Shown one piece after another: positions 19,238 to 28,077 of a DNA stretch of 64,000 bases. The DNA comes from Clostridia bacterium (GTDB taxonomy: Bacteria; Bacillota; Clostridia; Lachnospirales; Lachnospiraceae), in assembly GCA_003249225.1 (NCBI GenBank), contig QKJQ01000022.1, forward strand, positions 90,121 to 154,120. The letters are read 5' to 3'. The notes beneath the pieces were generated by a model, which worked only from the letters and a program-made list of their open reading frames with translations, did not search any database and was not told where the DNA came from. The position numbers and the translations under genes were made by a program. Numbering within the stretch: position 1 is the first letter of the stretch; each line of letters begins with the position of its first letter.

Positions 19238-21118
19238 TTAGCGGCGATGTCCACCGAAAGATGTACTGTTCGGATTCGTAAAGGACAGATTCAGTGCATC
19301 CGCTACTGCTTCAATGATACCATTGCTGCTGAAGGTAGCTCCGGAAACTGTATTCACATTGATTCCCTGCGTACTGATAATGTTGGAAGTCACAGTGCTG
19401 TAAGCACGGTTAAAATAAGGTGCATCATCCTGATAGGAGATCACGGTAATATCTGTGATTTCGCCACCTTCTACTGTTACGGAAACGGTTGTCGTGCCGC
19501 GGAAGCCGGTACCGGAGCCGGTATACGTTCCATCCGTATATAAACCGGTTGAAGCTGCAGTAGGTGTCGGGGCAGTTGTGGCTGTAGGTGCTATTGTTGC
19601 AGTAGGCGCCGTTGTGGCTGTAGGTGCTGTTGTTTCGGTAGGAGAAGCAGTTGCTGCGGGGGTGGAAGTCGCTGCTGAATCCGTTGGCGTAGCGGTTGCG
19701 GTCTCTGTTGAGGAAGGACTTTCTGTCGGTGTCTGTGTTGCTGCAGCAGCCTCTGTCGTCTCAACTGCTGATGAAGTATCGGTTGTTGATGTTGCGTTAT
19801 CGGATGTGCCAAGCGTTGTGCTGTCTGTTGTTCCATCCGTCGTAACATCCGTACTCGATGAATCTGCTGCTATTGTGAGTTCAGCTCCGCTCAGTGCATC
19901 GGCAACTGCATTGATAATACCATTGCTGCTGAAGGTTGCTCCGGATACTGTACTGACATCTACACTCTGTGTATCAATAATTTCAGCAATGATGGAAGCT
20001 TCTGCACGAATAAAGTATTCTCTGTCATCATTGTAGGATACGACTGTAATATCAGTTATATAACCATTTTCTACGGTTACGGATACCTTTGTTGTTCCAC
20101 GGAAACCGGAACCGGAACCAGTGTAGGTTCCATCTGCATAGAGGCCGGTATCTTCGCTTGCAGTGGACGTATCGCTGCCTGCAGTTGCTGTTGTATCACC
20201 AGAAGATGCGATTTCTGTCAGCAATTCAGGGATTGAAGTAGCCACGGTAGCGGAGGTAGCTTCTGATGTTGAGACAGAGGATGCAAGTGTACCGACATAA
20301 ACCAGTCCGGAAATTGCGACCACGGATGCGGCGGCAGCTACAGCAGGTGTTGGATTCGCTTTTACATTTTCTCTCGGACACACGTCAACGCATTCGAAAC
20401 AATTAATACATTCACCAGACGTTACTTTATCATATTTATAAAGTGGTATTCCCATGGAACAATTTCTGGTACAGATCTTGCAGGCACCGCATTTTTCACG
20501 ATTCTTTTTTATATGGAAGAAACGTGCTTTGGATGTGACGGCGAACACGGCTCCAAGCGGGCACACATAGCGGCAAAAAAATCGTTCAATAAAAAGAGAG
20601 CCAACGATAATAAGAAGCAGCAGCAATCCGCCGATGGAGATCAGATAACTTGCAGAAGGCCAGTTCCCAATGCTTGCATACATACCAAAAATTGTCCATG
20701 GACTAGCCAGACTGCTGATTGATACGACCTCAAAGCCCCAGATAAAGATAACAATAAAACCAAGAAGTATATATTTAAATGATTTTAATATCCGGTCTGC
20801 TTTTTCACTGGGTCTGAATTTCAATTTCAGAGTCTTCTTTGAGATGAACCATAACAGGTCACCCATGGCACCAAAGCTGCAAAGGAATCCGCAGAAGAAA
20901 CGGCCCATGAATACGGTGACTAATAACACACCCATTAGCAAAAGAATGGAACCAGCTTGTGCTCCTATCGTAAAGCTTCCGTCTTTCACCGATACAAAGA
21001 GATCTTTGATTGCGTAAAATGCTGATACAAATAATCCAGGCATTACAAGAAATGCCAACGTCTGAACTACTCTTCGAAAAATGTGTACTGCTGATATTTT
21101 TTTCTTTTTACTGCTCAT
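19238..21118 (-). CDS. NapH/NosR/CcoG-like polyferredoxin membrane protein with two C-terminal extracytoplasmic FMN-binding domains
   Basis: FFCGFLCSFGAMGD and CRYVCPLGA, CGACKICTRNC + CINCFECVDVCP (2x 4Fe-4S), TM helix, then two copies of YxDGTYTGSGxGFRGTTxVSVTVExGxITDITVxSY...VSGATFSSNGII. Confidence 0.9.
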   Translation of the reverse strand: MSSKKKKISAVHIFRRVVQTLAFLVMPGLFVSAFYAIKDLFVSVKDGSFTIGAQAGSILLLMGVLLVTVFMGRFFCGFLCSFGAMGDLLWFISKKTLKLKFRPSEKADRILKSFKYILLGFIVIFIWGFEVVSISSLASPWTIFGMYASIGNWPSASYLISIGGLLLLLIIVGSLFIERFFCRYVCPLGAVFAVTSKARFFHIKKNREKCGACKICTRNCSMGIPLYKYDKVTSGECINCFECVDVCPRENVKANPTPAVAAAASVVAISGLVYVGTLASSVSTSEATSATVATSIPELLTEIASSGDTTATAGSDTSTASEDTGLYADGTYTGSGSGFRGTTKVSVTVENGYITDITVVSYNDDREYFIRAEASIIAEIIDTQSVDVSTVSGATFSSNGIINAVADALSGAELTIAADSSSTDVTTDGTTDSTTLGTSDNATSTTDTSSAVETTEAAAATQTPTESPSSTETATATPTDSAATSTPAATASPTETTAPTATTAPTATIAPTATTAPTPTAASTGLYTDGTYTGSGTGFRGTTTVSVTVEGGEITDITVISYQDDAPYFNRAYSTVTSNIISTQGINVNTVSGATFSSNGIIEAVADALNLSFTNPNSTSFGGHRR

Positions 21119-22124
21119 AAGAATAACCAACCCTTTCTGCGCCCTCTTTTTCTCCGGGCTTATCTATTGTAAACCGATCTCTGATTCCTTCTGTTATAAA
21201 GATTTCACCGGCACCGGTAATAAAAATTCCATCTGCTTTACAGTCTTTCAGTACAGACATTCCCTTTTCTAATCCAAGCAGAATAAAAATCGTAGCAAGT
21301 GCATCCAGATCCATTGCAGAATTTCCGATCAAGGTTGCACTGATCAATCCGGCATCTGCCGGATAGCCAGTCTTTGGATGCAGTATATGATGATAGCGGA
21401 TGCCATTCTTCATAAAGTATTTCTCGTAGACTCCGGAAGTAACAACCGCAGCGTCCTTAATAAAAAGTGTTCCAAAGGACGACATTTTATCATATGGTGA
21501 CTGAATACCAACATTTCTTGGTGTCTCGTTATTATCATTACCCTGATCTACAGAGATAACGGTACCTCCAAAATTGATCAGCGCATCGGTTATACCATGC
21601 TGTATAAGGATGCTTTTTGTTTTGTCTGCTGCATACCCTTTTGCGATACCGCCAAGATCTATACTTTGTCCATGCTTTTCAAGTGCTATCCGGTATGGTT
21701 TTGTATACATCTTTATCGACTCCCATGAAATGAGTTTTTGCGCTTCTTTGATCTTTGAATCGTCAGGTATGTATTCCTGCCTTTTCCCGATGCTCCAAAG
21801 TCTTGACAGAACACCTGAGGTGATATCAAAGGCGCCTTCTGATAACCTTGAAAAGTATATGGCGCGTTCAATGATTCGAAACGTATCTTCCGAAACTTCC
21901 ACGGGATGTTCTCCTGCCGAATGATTGACCCTTGAGATCTCACTGTCTTCCTTAAAAACAGAAAGACGGTCATCCATTGATAGTACATATGCTTTGCATT
22001 CATTCAGACATTCTATTATTTCCGCTTCTTTGCTTTCCAAATATCGCAGGGAAATGGTATTCGCTGTTCCCAGTGCAAAAAAAGTTTTTTGTATATTCTT
22101 CACTTTGTCACTCAATCGCATCAC
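21108..22124 (-). CDS. apbE: FAD:protein FMN transferase (ApbE)
   Basis: VSMDDRLSVFKEDSEISRVN..., GAFDITSGVLSRLW, SIDLGGIAKGYAADKTKSIL, INFGGTVIS, YHHILHPKTGYPAD. Confidence 0.95.
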   Translation of the reverse strand: MMRLSDKVKNIQKTFFALGTANTISLRYLESKEAEIIECLNECKAYVLSMDDRLSVFKEDSEISRVNHSAGEHPVEVSEDTFRIIERAIYFSRLSEGAFDITSGVLSRLWSIGKRQEYIPDDSKIKEAQKLISWESIKMYTKPYRIALEKHGQSIDLGGIAKGYAADKTKSILIQHGITDALINFGGTVISVDQGNDNNETPRNVGIQSPYDKMSSFGTLFIKDAAVVTSGVYEKYFMKNGIRYHHILHPKTGYPADAGLISATLIGNSAMDLDALATIFILLGLEKGMSVLKDCKADGIFITGAGEIFITEGIRDRFTIDKPGEKEGAERVGYSYEQ

Positions 22125-22304
22125 CTGTCCTGTTTTTGATATATGTATTGTATCGTTCGAAAATTAAAGAAACATTAAAGCTTTCGCCGATTCTATGAAC
22201 ATATTGTGAATTCTTACTGTCAGAAAGCAAAAGAACTGCGTGATATGAAAATGCCATATTATAATACAGCTTCTCAGGGTATCGTACGCAGTTCATGTTT
22301 TTGC

Positions 22305-23774
22305 TTATAATGCAGGCAGTGTAATCGTAAAGGTGGTGCCTTGACCCAGCTGACTCTCAGCCCGGACTTCACCGTTATGTGCTCTTGCGATCCATTGTAC
22401 CATGGACAGACCAAGTCCCATGCTGTTGTTCGCAGCATTTCTGGAAGGATCCACCTGATAAAAACGGTCCCAGATCTTATTCAGGTTTTCTGTTGCTATA
22501 CCAATTCCGTCATCTGTCACCGTAAGAATGATCTTGTCTTTATCTCTATATAAATGAACGTCCAGATGACCGTTTTTCTTTCCATATTTTACACCGTTGT
22601 CAATCAGATTCATCAGAAGACGCATCAACAGGGTCTCATCTCCCCAAACAAACAGAGCCGGGCTGATATCTTCTGTGATGGTAATATTTTTAAGATCCAA
22701 TACTTCTCTCTGATTCTCTGTTACGATCTCAGCAAGCTCGCTTATGTTTATCTGTTCAAAATTCAGGTTTTTTCCTTCGTGTTCGGCGCGTGCCAGCATC
22801 AAAAGCTGGGATATCAGCGAGGACATCTTTTTCCCTTGTCCCATGATCTTTTCAATGGCTTCTTTCGCTTCTTCAAGCGTTGAAGCATTTTCCAAAGCAA
22901 ACTCACATTGTGAAAGGATAACGGACGTTGGCGTGCGTAGCTCATGAGAAGCATCTGAGGTAAACTGTTTTTCTTTTTCAAATGCTCCTTCCAGGCGATC
23001 AAACATCCGGTCAAACGCGTGGGCAAGTGCATGGATTTCATCCGTTCCTTCACCAAGACTGATTCTCTGAGATAAATTCTGACTCTCACCAATTCTCTCT
23101 GCTGCCTCAATAATCTTATTGATTGGACGAAAGGCACGATAGATCAGCAAGTATCCGCCAAGCCCAAAAAGGACAATAAAGACCGGCAGACCAAACAGAA
23201 AAAGCTTTAAAGACATTTCATACGTGCGGTATTCACCGTCACAGGATACAATACCACGAACCTGCAACTGCAATCCGGAAGAAAGTGTTATATTGATTGT
23301 GTATACATACCAGCTTTCGTCCTCTGATTTCACTTCCATTACACGCTTTTCTTCCTCTCGGCCAAAGCTTCCATCCCCGCTGAAATCAGACTTTGTCTTT
23401 CCTTCTTCCGACCCTTCTTCTGGCTTTTCTCCCAATTCATCGTACTCTGTAATGCTCATGCTTTCTACGAGATCTGAGGTTTCTTCGTTAAATGTAAAGC
23501 CATCCGGAACGGTGCCGCCAAGAAGATTTCCCTCTTCGTCATATACCACGATCGAAACACCATCGATACTATCGTCAAACTCATCTGTCATCCCACCAGC
23601 TTCATAGAGTGCAGCGGCGGCTGATTCAACTGTTTCTACTAACGCATTCTTGGCGTTATTCTTCACAACTCTGGTACTGACATTGGATAATACTGCGATT
23701 ACTCCTACCGTCAGTACTATCATAAAGGTAGTGAACCAGAGAGTGATGCGAAATTTAATGGATACTTTCTTCAT
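22305..23774 (-). CDS. Sensor histidine kinase (HAMP)
   Basis: FTSDASHELRTPTSVILSQCEFAL, MNLIDNGVKYGKKNG, MGLGLSMVQWIARAHNGEVRAES. Confidence 0.95.
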   Translation of the reverse strand: MKKVSIKFRITLWFTTFMIVLTVGVIAVLSNVSTRVVKNNAKNALVETVESAAAALYEAGGMTDEFDDSIDGVSIVVYDEEGNLLGGTVPDGFTFNEETSDLVESMSITEYDELGEKPEEGSEEGKTKSDFSGDGSFGREEEKRVMEVKSEDESWYVYTINITLSSGLQLQVRGIVSCDGEYRTYEMSLKLFLFGLPVFIVLFGLGGYLLIYRAFRPINKIIEAAERIGESQNLSQRISLGEGTDEIHALAHAFDRMFDRLEGAFEKEKQFTSDASHELRTPTSVILSQCEFALENASTLEEAKEAIEKIMGQGKKMSSLISQLLMLARAEHEGKNLNFEQINISELAEIVTENQREVLDLKNITITEDISPALFVWGDETLLMRLLMNLIDNGVKYGKKNGHLDVHLYRDKDKIILTVTDDGIGIATENLNKIWDRFYQVDPSRNAANNSMGLGLSMVQWIARAHNGEVRAESQLGQGTTFTITLPAL

Positions 23775-24445
23775 TCTCCCACCCGTAAAACATAACCAAC
23801 ACCTCTTACAGTCTGAATCAGCTTTGGTTCATGCCCTTCATCTATCTTTTTCCTGAGATAACGTATATAGACATCGACAACGTTGGAACCTCCATCGTAA
23901 TCATAATTCCATATATGATAGCTGATCTTGTCCCGCGACAGAACGATCCCGGCATTTCGAATCAGATATTCAAGGATTGCAAATTCCTTTGAAGAGACCG
24001 GGATGATCTCGTCATGTCTGGAAACCGTTCTGGCGTCACAGTCAACCACAAGATCTTCCAGTGTATATACATTTGAAACACTGGCGGTCGTGTGCCGCAG
24101 CATCACGCGTATTCTGGCCATCAGTTCATCAAAAGCAAATGGTTTTACGAGGTAGTCATCTGCGCCTGCATCAAGTCCGTTTACCCTGTCTTCTATGCTG
24201 TCCATAGCCGTCAAAAGTAACACAGGTGTCAGATTCTTCTCTGACCGGATCTTCTTTAGGAACTGGATTCCACTCATTCCCGGAAGCATGATGTCCAGAA
24301 TTACAACATCATATTCTGCCATCTGGAAATACTCCAGTGCAGTCATTCCGTCATAGCAGGAATCCACCGTATAATGCTCCAGTTCCAGCTTTTTCACGAT
24401 CAGTTCATTCAGATTCGGTTCATCTTCTACAACTAATATTCTCAC
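23771..24445 (-). CDS. OmpR-family response regulator
   Basis: VRILVVEDEPNLNELIVKKLE, VVILDIMLPGMSG, DDYLVKPFAFDEL; GTG start at 24445 preceded by AGGAG. Confidence 0.93.
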   Translation of the reverse strand: MRILVVEDEPNLNELIVKKLELEHYTVDSCYDGMTALEYFQMAEYDVVILDIMLPGMSGIQFLKKIRSEKNLTPVLLLTAMDSIEDRVNGLDAGADDYLVKPFAFDELMARIRVMLRHTTASVSNVYTLEDLVVDCDARTVSRHDEIIPVSSKEFAILEYLIRNAGIVLSRDKISYHIWNYDYDGGSNVVDVYIRYLRKKIDEGHEPKLIQTVRGVGYVLRVGE

Positions 24446-24536
24446 CGTTCTCACTCCTGTTTTTTGGTAGGGCAGCGAAACTAAGCCCTTTTGACATTGA
24501 TGGTAGCACAGAAAGATTAAAGCACCATTAAAGTTT

Positions 24537-25385
24537 TCAAAATGGTACGGTATCGGGATCCATACCGGAACCTGCGAAGTACTCCATTGCATTAATTCGT
24601 TCCATATCCGCAGCATCAAGTTCAAAGTCAAATACTTGAGCATTTTCTTTGATTCTGGATGGTGTCACTGATTTTGGAAGCGGAATTGTCTTGTTCTGAA
24701 TACACCACCGGATGCAGACCTGTGCAACGGATTTTTTATATTTTGATGCAATCTCCAGTAACAAGGCATTCTCAAGCATCTTTCCGTTCCCAATCGGACT
24801 CCATGCCTCAACGGTTATTCCATTCTTTCTGCAAAAGGAGATCGTTTCTTCCTGCATAAGCCCAGGGTGGAACTCGATCTGATCAATCATCGGTTTTACT
24901 TCTGTACCAAGCAAAGCGTCCAGATGGTGAGGTTTAAAATTCGAAACGCCGATTGCTTTTATCCTTCCTTCTTTGTACAATTTTGTCATGGCACGCCAGG
25001 TGTCACGATTGATCTGTTCCCAGTTCTCAAACTGTGAATGGCTTGCCGGCCAGTGTATGAGATAAAGATCCAGATATTCCATCTGTAATTCCTGTAAAGT
25101 AACTTCAAAAGCGGCCAGTGTCTTGTCATATCCTCTGGAAGGGTTTCTTACTTTACTGGTAACAAAAATCTCATCTCTTGGTATACCGCTTTCCGCGATT
25201 GCTCTGCCGACACTTTTTTCATTGCCATACGCCGTTGCTGTATCTATGTGACGAAAACCACACAAAAGAGCGGTCTTCACAGCATTTTCTGCTGTATCTC
25301 CATCTGGGGCTTTCCATGTTCCAAATCCAACGCATGGTATTTTGTATCCATTTGCTAATGTATAGGTATCTGCTAATCTATTCAT
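24537..25385 (-). CDS. Aldo/keto reductase
   Basis: IPCVGFGTWKAPDG, GFRHIDTATAYGNEKSVGRAI, LDLYLIHWPAS, IKAIGVSNFKPHHLD. Confidence 0.95.
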   Translation of the reverse strand: MNRLADTYTLANGYKIPCVGFGTWKAPDGDTAENAVKTALLCGFRHIDTATAYGNEKSVGRAIAESGIPRDEIFVTSKVRNPSRGYDKTLAAFEVTLQELQMEYLDLYLIHWPASHSQFENWEQINRDTWRAMTKLYKEGRIKAIGVSNFKPHHLDALLGTEVKPMIDQIEFHPGLMQEETISFCRKNGITVEAWSPIGNGKMLENALLLEIASKYKKSVAQVCIRWCIQNKTIPLPKSVTPSRIKENAQVFDFELDAADMERINAMEYFAGSGMDPDTVPF

Positions 25386-25444
25386 AGAAATCTCCCATCT
25401 TTTTTATTGTTTCTAAAACCAGTATACCACGTTGTCTAAAAACT

Positions 25445-25494
25445 GAAAATACTTCTTCAGGAAGCCGTTATAGTTTCCCAGAAGAAGTATTTTC
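25445..25494 (-). terminator. Intrinsic terminator, stem GAAAATACTTCTTC/GAAGAAGTATTTTC
   Basis: Long stem downstream of the acetolactate synthase stop. Confidence 0.8.
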
Positions 25495-25503
25495 TTTCTA
25501 TAA

Positions 25504-27189
25504 TCAGAAATCTTTCAAATGCTGTGTAAGCTTAACATTCTCATCATAATCAACACGACAGTCAATAATGGACGGAACCTTCTGTTTGAAGGCTTCTTCC
25601 AGAATGACCGGAAGATCTTCTGCTTTTTCAATCCGATACCCTTTGCAGTTCATGCTTTCTGCAAACTTAACAAAATCAGGATTGGTAAAATCAACATAGC
25701 AGTCTTTTCCGTACTGATCGAGCTGCTTCCATTTGATCAGACCATAGCTGCTGTCATTGAAGATCAGGACAACGATCGGAGTACCGATTCGCACTGCTGT
25801 CTCAAGCTCCTGACAATTCATCATAAATCCACCGTCTCCACAGACCGCGATAACTTTCTTTTCCGGATTCAGTAGCTTTGCCGCAATCGCTCCCGGTATC
25901 GCAATTCCCATAGAAGCAAATCCATTGGATATAATACAGGTGTTTGGCATTGTACAATTAAAATGCCTAGCGATCCACATCTTATGTGCACCTACGTCTG
26001 ACACCAGAATTCCTTCGTCACCAAGGACTTTTCTGATATCGATCAAAACTTTCTGTGGTTTCATTGGATAGCAGTTATCATTTTCATAACTGTAATGCTC
26101 TTTTGTCATTCTTTCCTTTAGTTCAAGTGCCCATGCCGGTTCTGCTTTCGGTGAAACCCTGCGTGTTAAACGCTCTAACGAATCCGTTATCTCACCGACA
26201 ACATCCACGACTGGCTGATAGTACTTATTGATATGTGCTGGTCTTCTGTCAATGTGGATAATGGACATATCTCTTTTGCTGTTCCATTTGTTCGGTGCAT
26301 ATTCCACGATATCATATCCTACTGTAATAACAAGGTCCGCACCTTCTATAATCTTATTAACATAATCTTTCTGAGGAATACCAATGGTCCACATGGAATA
26401 AGGATTTTCATAAGATATGATTCCTTTTGCCATCATGGTATTGATAACTGGGATATGAAGCTTTTCAGCAATATACGTAATGGCTGCACTTGCACCAGCG
26501 CGGATTGCACCGCTTCCGGCAAGAATGACCGGACGCTTCGCTGAGAAAAGTGCTCCTGCAGCTATTTCAATTGCTTCCAGCTCTGCATATTCTTTTGGAA
26601 TGATCCTTTTCTGCATAGGTTCTTCGCTTAATGGCACCTTCATTTTCGAAACATTGACCGGTATATCAATCAGACATGCACCTGGTTTTTCGCTCTCTGC
26701 ATATTTAAATGCAAGACGTACGATTTCACAGATGGAGTCCGGATTTACGACCTGCTTGCTTCTCTTTGTGATTGGCTCGAACATTTTCACAAGATCAAGG
26801 TACTGATGCGATGTAATGTGCATTCTTTCAGTTCCTACCTGTCCTGTAATGGCTATAACCGGAGCACCGTCGCTGTGTGCATCCGCAACACCGGTCACGA
26901 GGTTGGTCGCTCCAGGACCCAGAGTCGAAAGACAGATTCCTGCCTTTCCTGTCAGTCTTCCATAAACATCTGCCATAAAGGCTGCGCCTTGTTCATGCCT
27001 CACGGTTATGAACTGAATGGATGAATCGTATAATGCATTCATAATCTCAAGATTTTCTTCACCAGGTATACCAAAGATGTATTTTACTTTCTCTTGTTCC
27101 AGTGATTTGACCAGCATTTGTGCCACATTGCTGCACTCTGGTTCCTCTTTCCCTTTTCCATCAGTTTCAGGTGCATTCTTCTTATCCAT
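25504..27189 (-). CDS. alsS: Acetolactate synthase, catabolic type
   Basis: YIFGIPGEENLEIMNAL, VRHEQGAAFMADVYGRLTGKAGICLSTLGPGATNLVTGVADAHSDGAPVIAITGQV, GDGGFMMNCQELETAVRIG (ThDP motif). Confidence 0.92.
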   Translation of the reverse strand: MDKKNAPETDGKGKEEPECSNVAQMLVKSLEQEKVKYIFGIPGEENLEIMNALYDSSIQFITVRHEQGAAFMADVYGRLTGKAGICLSTLGPGATNLVTGVADAHSDGAPVIAITGQVGTERMHITSHQYLDLVKMFEPITKRSKQVVNPDSICEIVRLAFKYAESEKPGACLIDIPVNVSKMKVPLSEEPMQKRIIPKEYAELEAIEIAAGALFSAKRPVILAGSGAIRAGASAAITYIAEKLHIPVINTMMAKGIISYENPYSMWTIGIPQKDYVNKIIEGADLVITVGYDIVEYAPNKWNSKRDMSIIHIDRRPAHINKYYQPVVDVVGEITDSLERLTRRVSPKAEPAWALELKERMTKEHYSYENDNCYPMKPQKVLIDIRKVLGDEGILVSDVGAHKMWIARHFNCTMPNTCIISNGFASMGIAIPGAIAAKLLNPEKKVIAVCGDGGFMMNCQELETAVRIGTPIVVLIFNDSSYGLIKWKQLDQYGKDCYVDFTNPDFVKFAESMNCKGYRIEKAEDLPVILEEAFKQKVPSIIDCRVDYDENVKLTQHLKDF

Positions 27190-27208
27190 TGTTTCCTCCA
27201 AAATTTAA

Positions 27209-27808
27209 TTAATTATTATATTTTTTGTTAATAATATCCACTAAAATATCAGTCGTTCCGTCGATCCCCAGCAGACTGGAATCCAGCAAAATGTGTTTAT
27301 AATCTTTGTCTGCCATATTGTGTCCGCAGTAATGTCTGTGATAGGCTTCTCTTGCTTTATCAACCGATGCAATCATTCTCTTGGCTTCTTCGGGCTGCAT
27401 ATTCAGTCTTTCAACACAATTCTTTAACCGTTCTGCATAAGGCGCATAGATAAATACATGCATTACATTGGGAAAACCGTTCAAAATGTGATCCGCGCAG
27501 CGTCCGACTATAATACAGGTCTCTTTTTCCTGAAGCTCCAGTATGATCTTTTTCTGTGCTGCAAAGATCTCGTCCTGTATATCCGTCGTACCCATTCCAA
27601 GTGGGTATCTCATATTGAAAAAAGATGATTTCGCTATCTCTTCGTTATCGCTTACTTCTGAGATTGGCAGGTTCAGCTTCTTTGCTGCGTTATCCACGAT
27701 ATAACGGTCATAGTATTCAATACCAAGTATTTCACTTACCTTTTTTGCAATAGGCCTTCCCATGCTTCCAAATTGACGTGTGATTGTAATTGCGTATTTT
27801 TCGCTCAT
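27209..27808 (-). CDS. Cytidylate kinase-like family protein
   Basis: YAITITRQFGSMGRPIAKKVSEILGIEYYDRYIV, CIIVGRCADHIL, FIYAPYAERLKNCVERL. Confidence 0.87.
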   Translation of the reverse strand: MSEKYAITITRQFGSMGRPIAKKVSEILGIEYYDRYIVDNAAKKLNLPISEVSDNEEIAKSSFFNMRYPLGMGTTDIQDEIFAAQKKIILELQEKETCIIVGRCADHILNGFPNVMHVFIYAPYAERLKNCVERLNMQPEEAKRMIASVDKAREAYHRHYCGHNMADKDYKHILLDSSLLGIDGTTDILVDIINKKYNN

Positions 27809-27863
27809 ATTTTTCCTCCTGTAGGTAGTAAGGTTTTGAGTAACATATTATTTCTTTCCACCT

Positions 27864-27892
27864 ATCATATAGTATGAACGAGATAAAAACAA
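27864..27892 (-). promoter_or_regulatory. Sigma-A type promoter TTGTTT-N17-TATGAT
   Basis: Reverse complement of 27887-27892 (aaacaa) and 27864-27869 (atcata), 17-nt spacer, upstream of 27808. Confidence 0.6.
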
Positions 27893-28018
27893 TAATTATT
27901 TTTTATTTAATAATTTTTTATTGTTTTTTTGTTTGATTGTATTTTTGTATTTTTGTTTCCGCGTTTTGATGTTTCACTGTACAATTGTTCTATTGTTTTT
28001 TTGTTCGCAGACTCTATT

Positions 28019-28052
28019 ACACCCGGGGTACCAATAGCGGTATCCCGGGTGT
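28019..28052. terminator. Hairpin ACACCCGGGGTACC-AATAGC-GGTATCCCGGGTGT
   Basis: Strong near-perfect palindrome in the intergenic region downstream of the GGDEF/EAL gene; lacks a clear T run. Confidence 0.6.
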
Positions 28053-28077
28053 ATACTCTATTATAACACATACTGCC

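Noticed and set aside
19455-20036. 193-aa Val/Ala-rich plus-strand ORF
   Set aside because: Antisense shadow of the repetitive linker in the FMN-binding protein; repeats explain the open frame.
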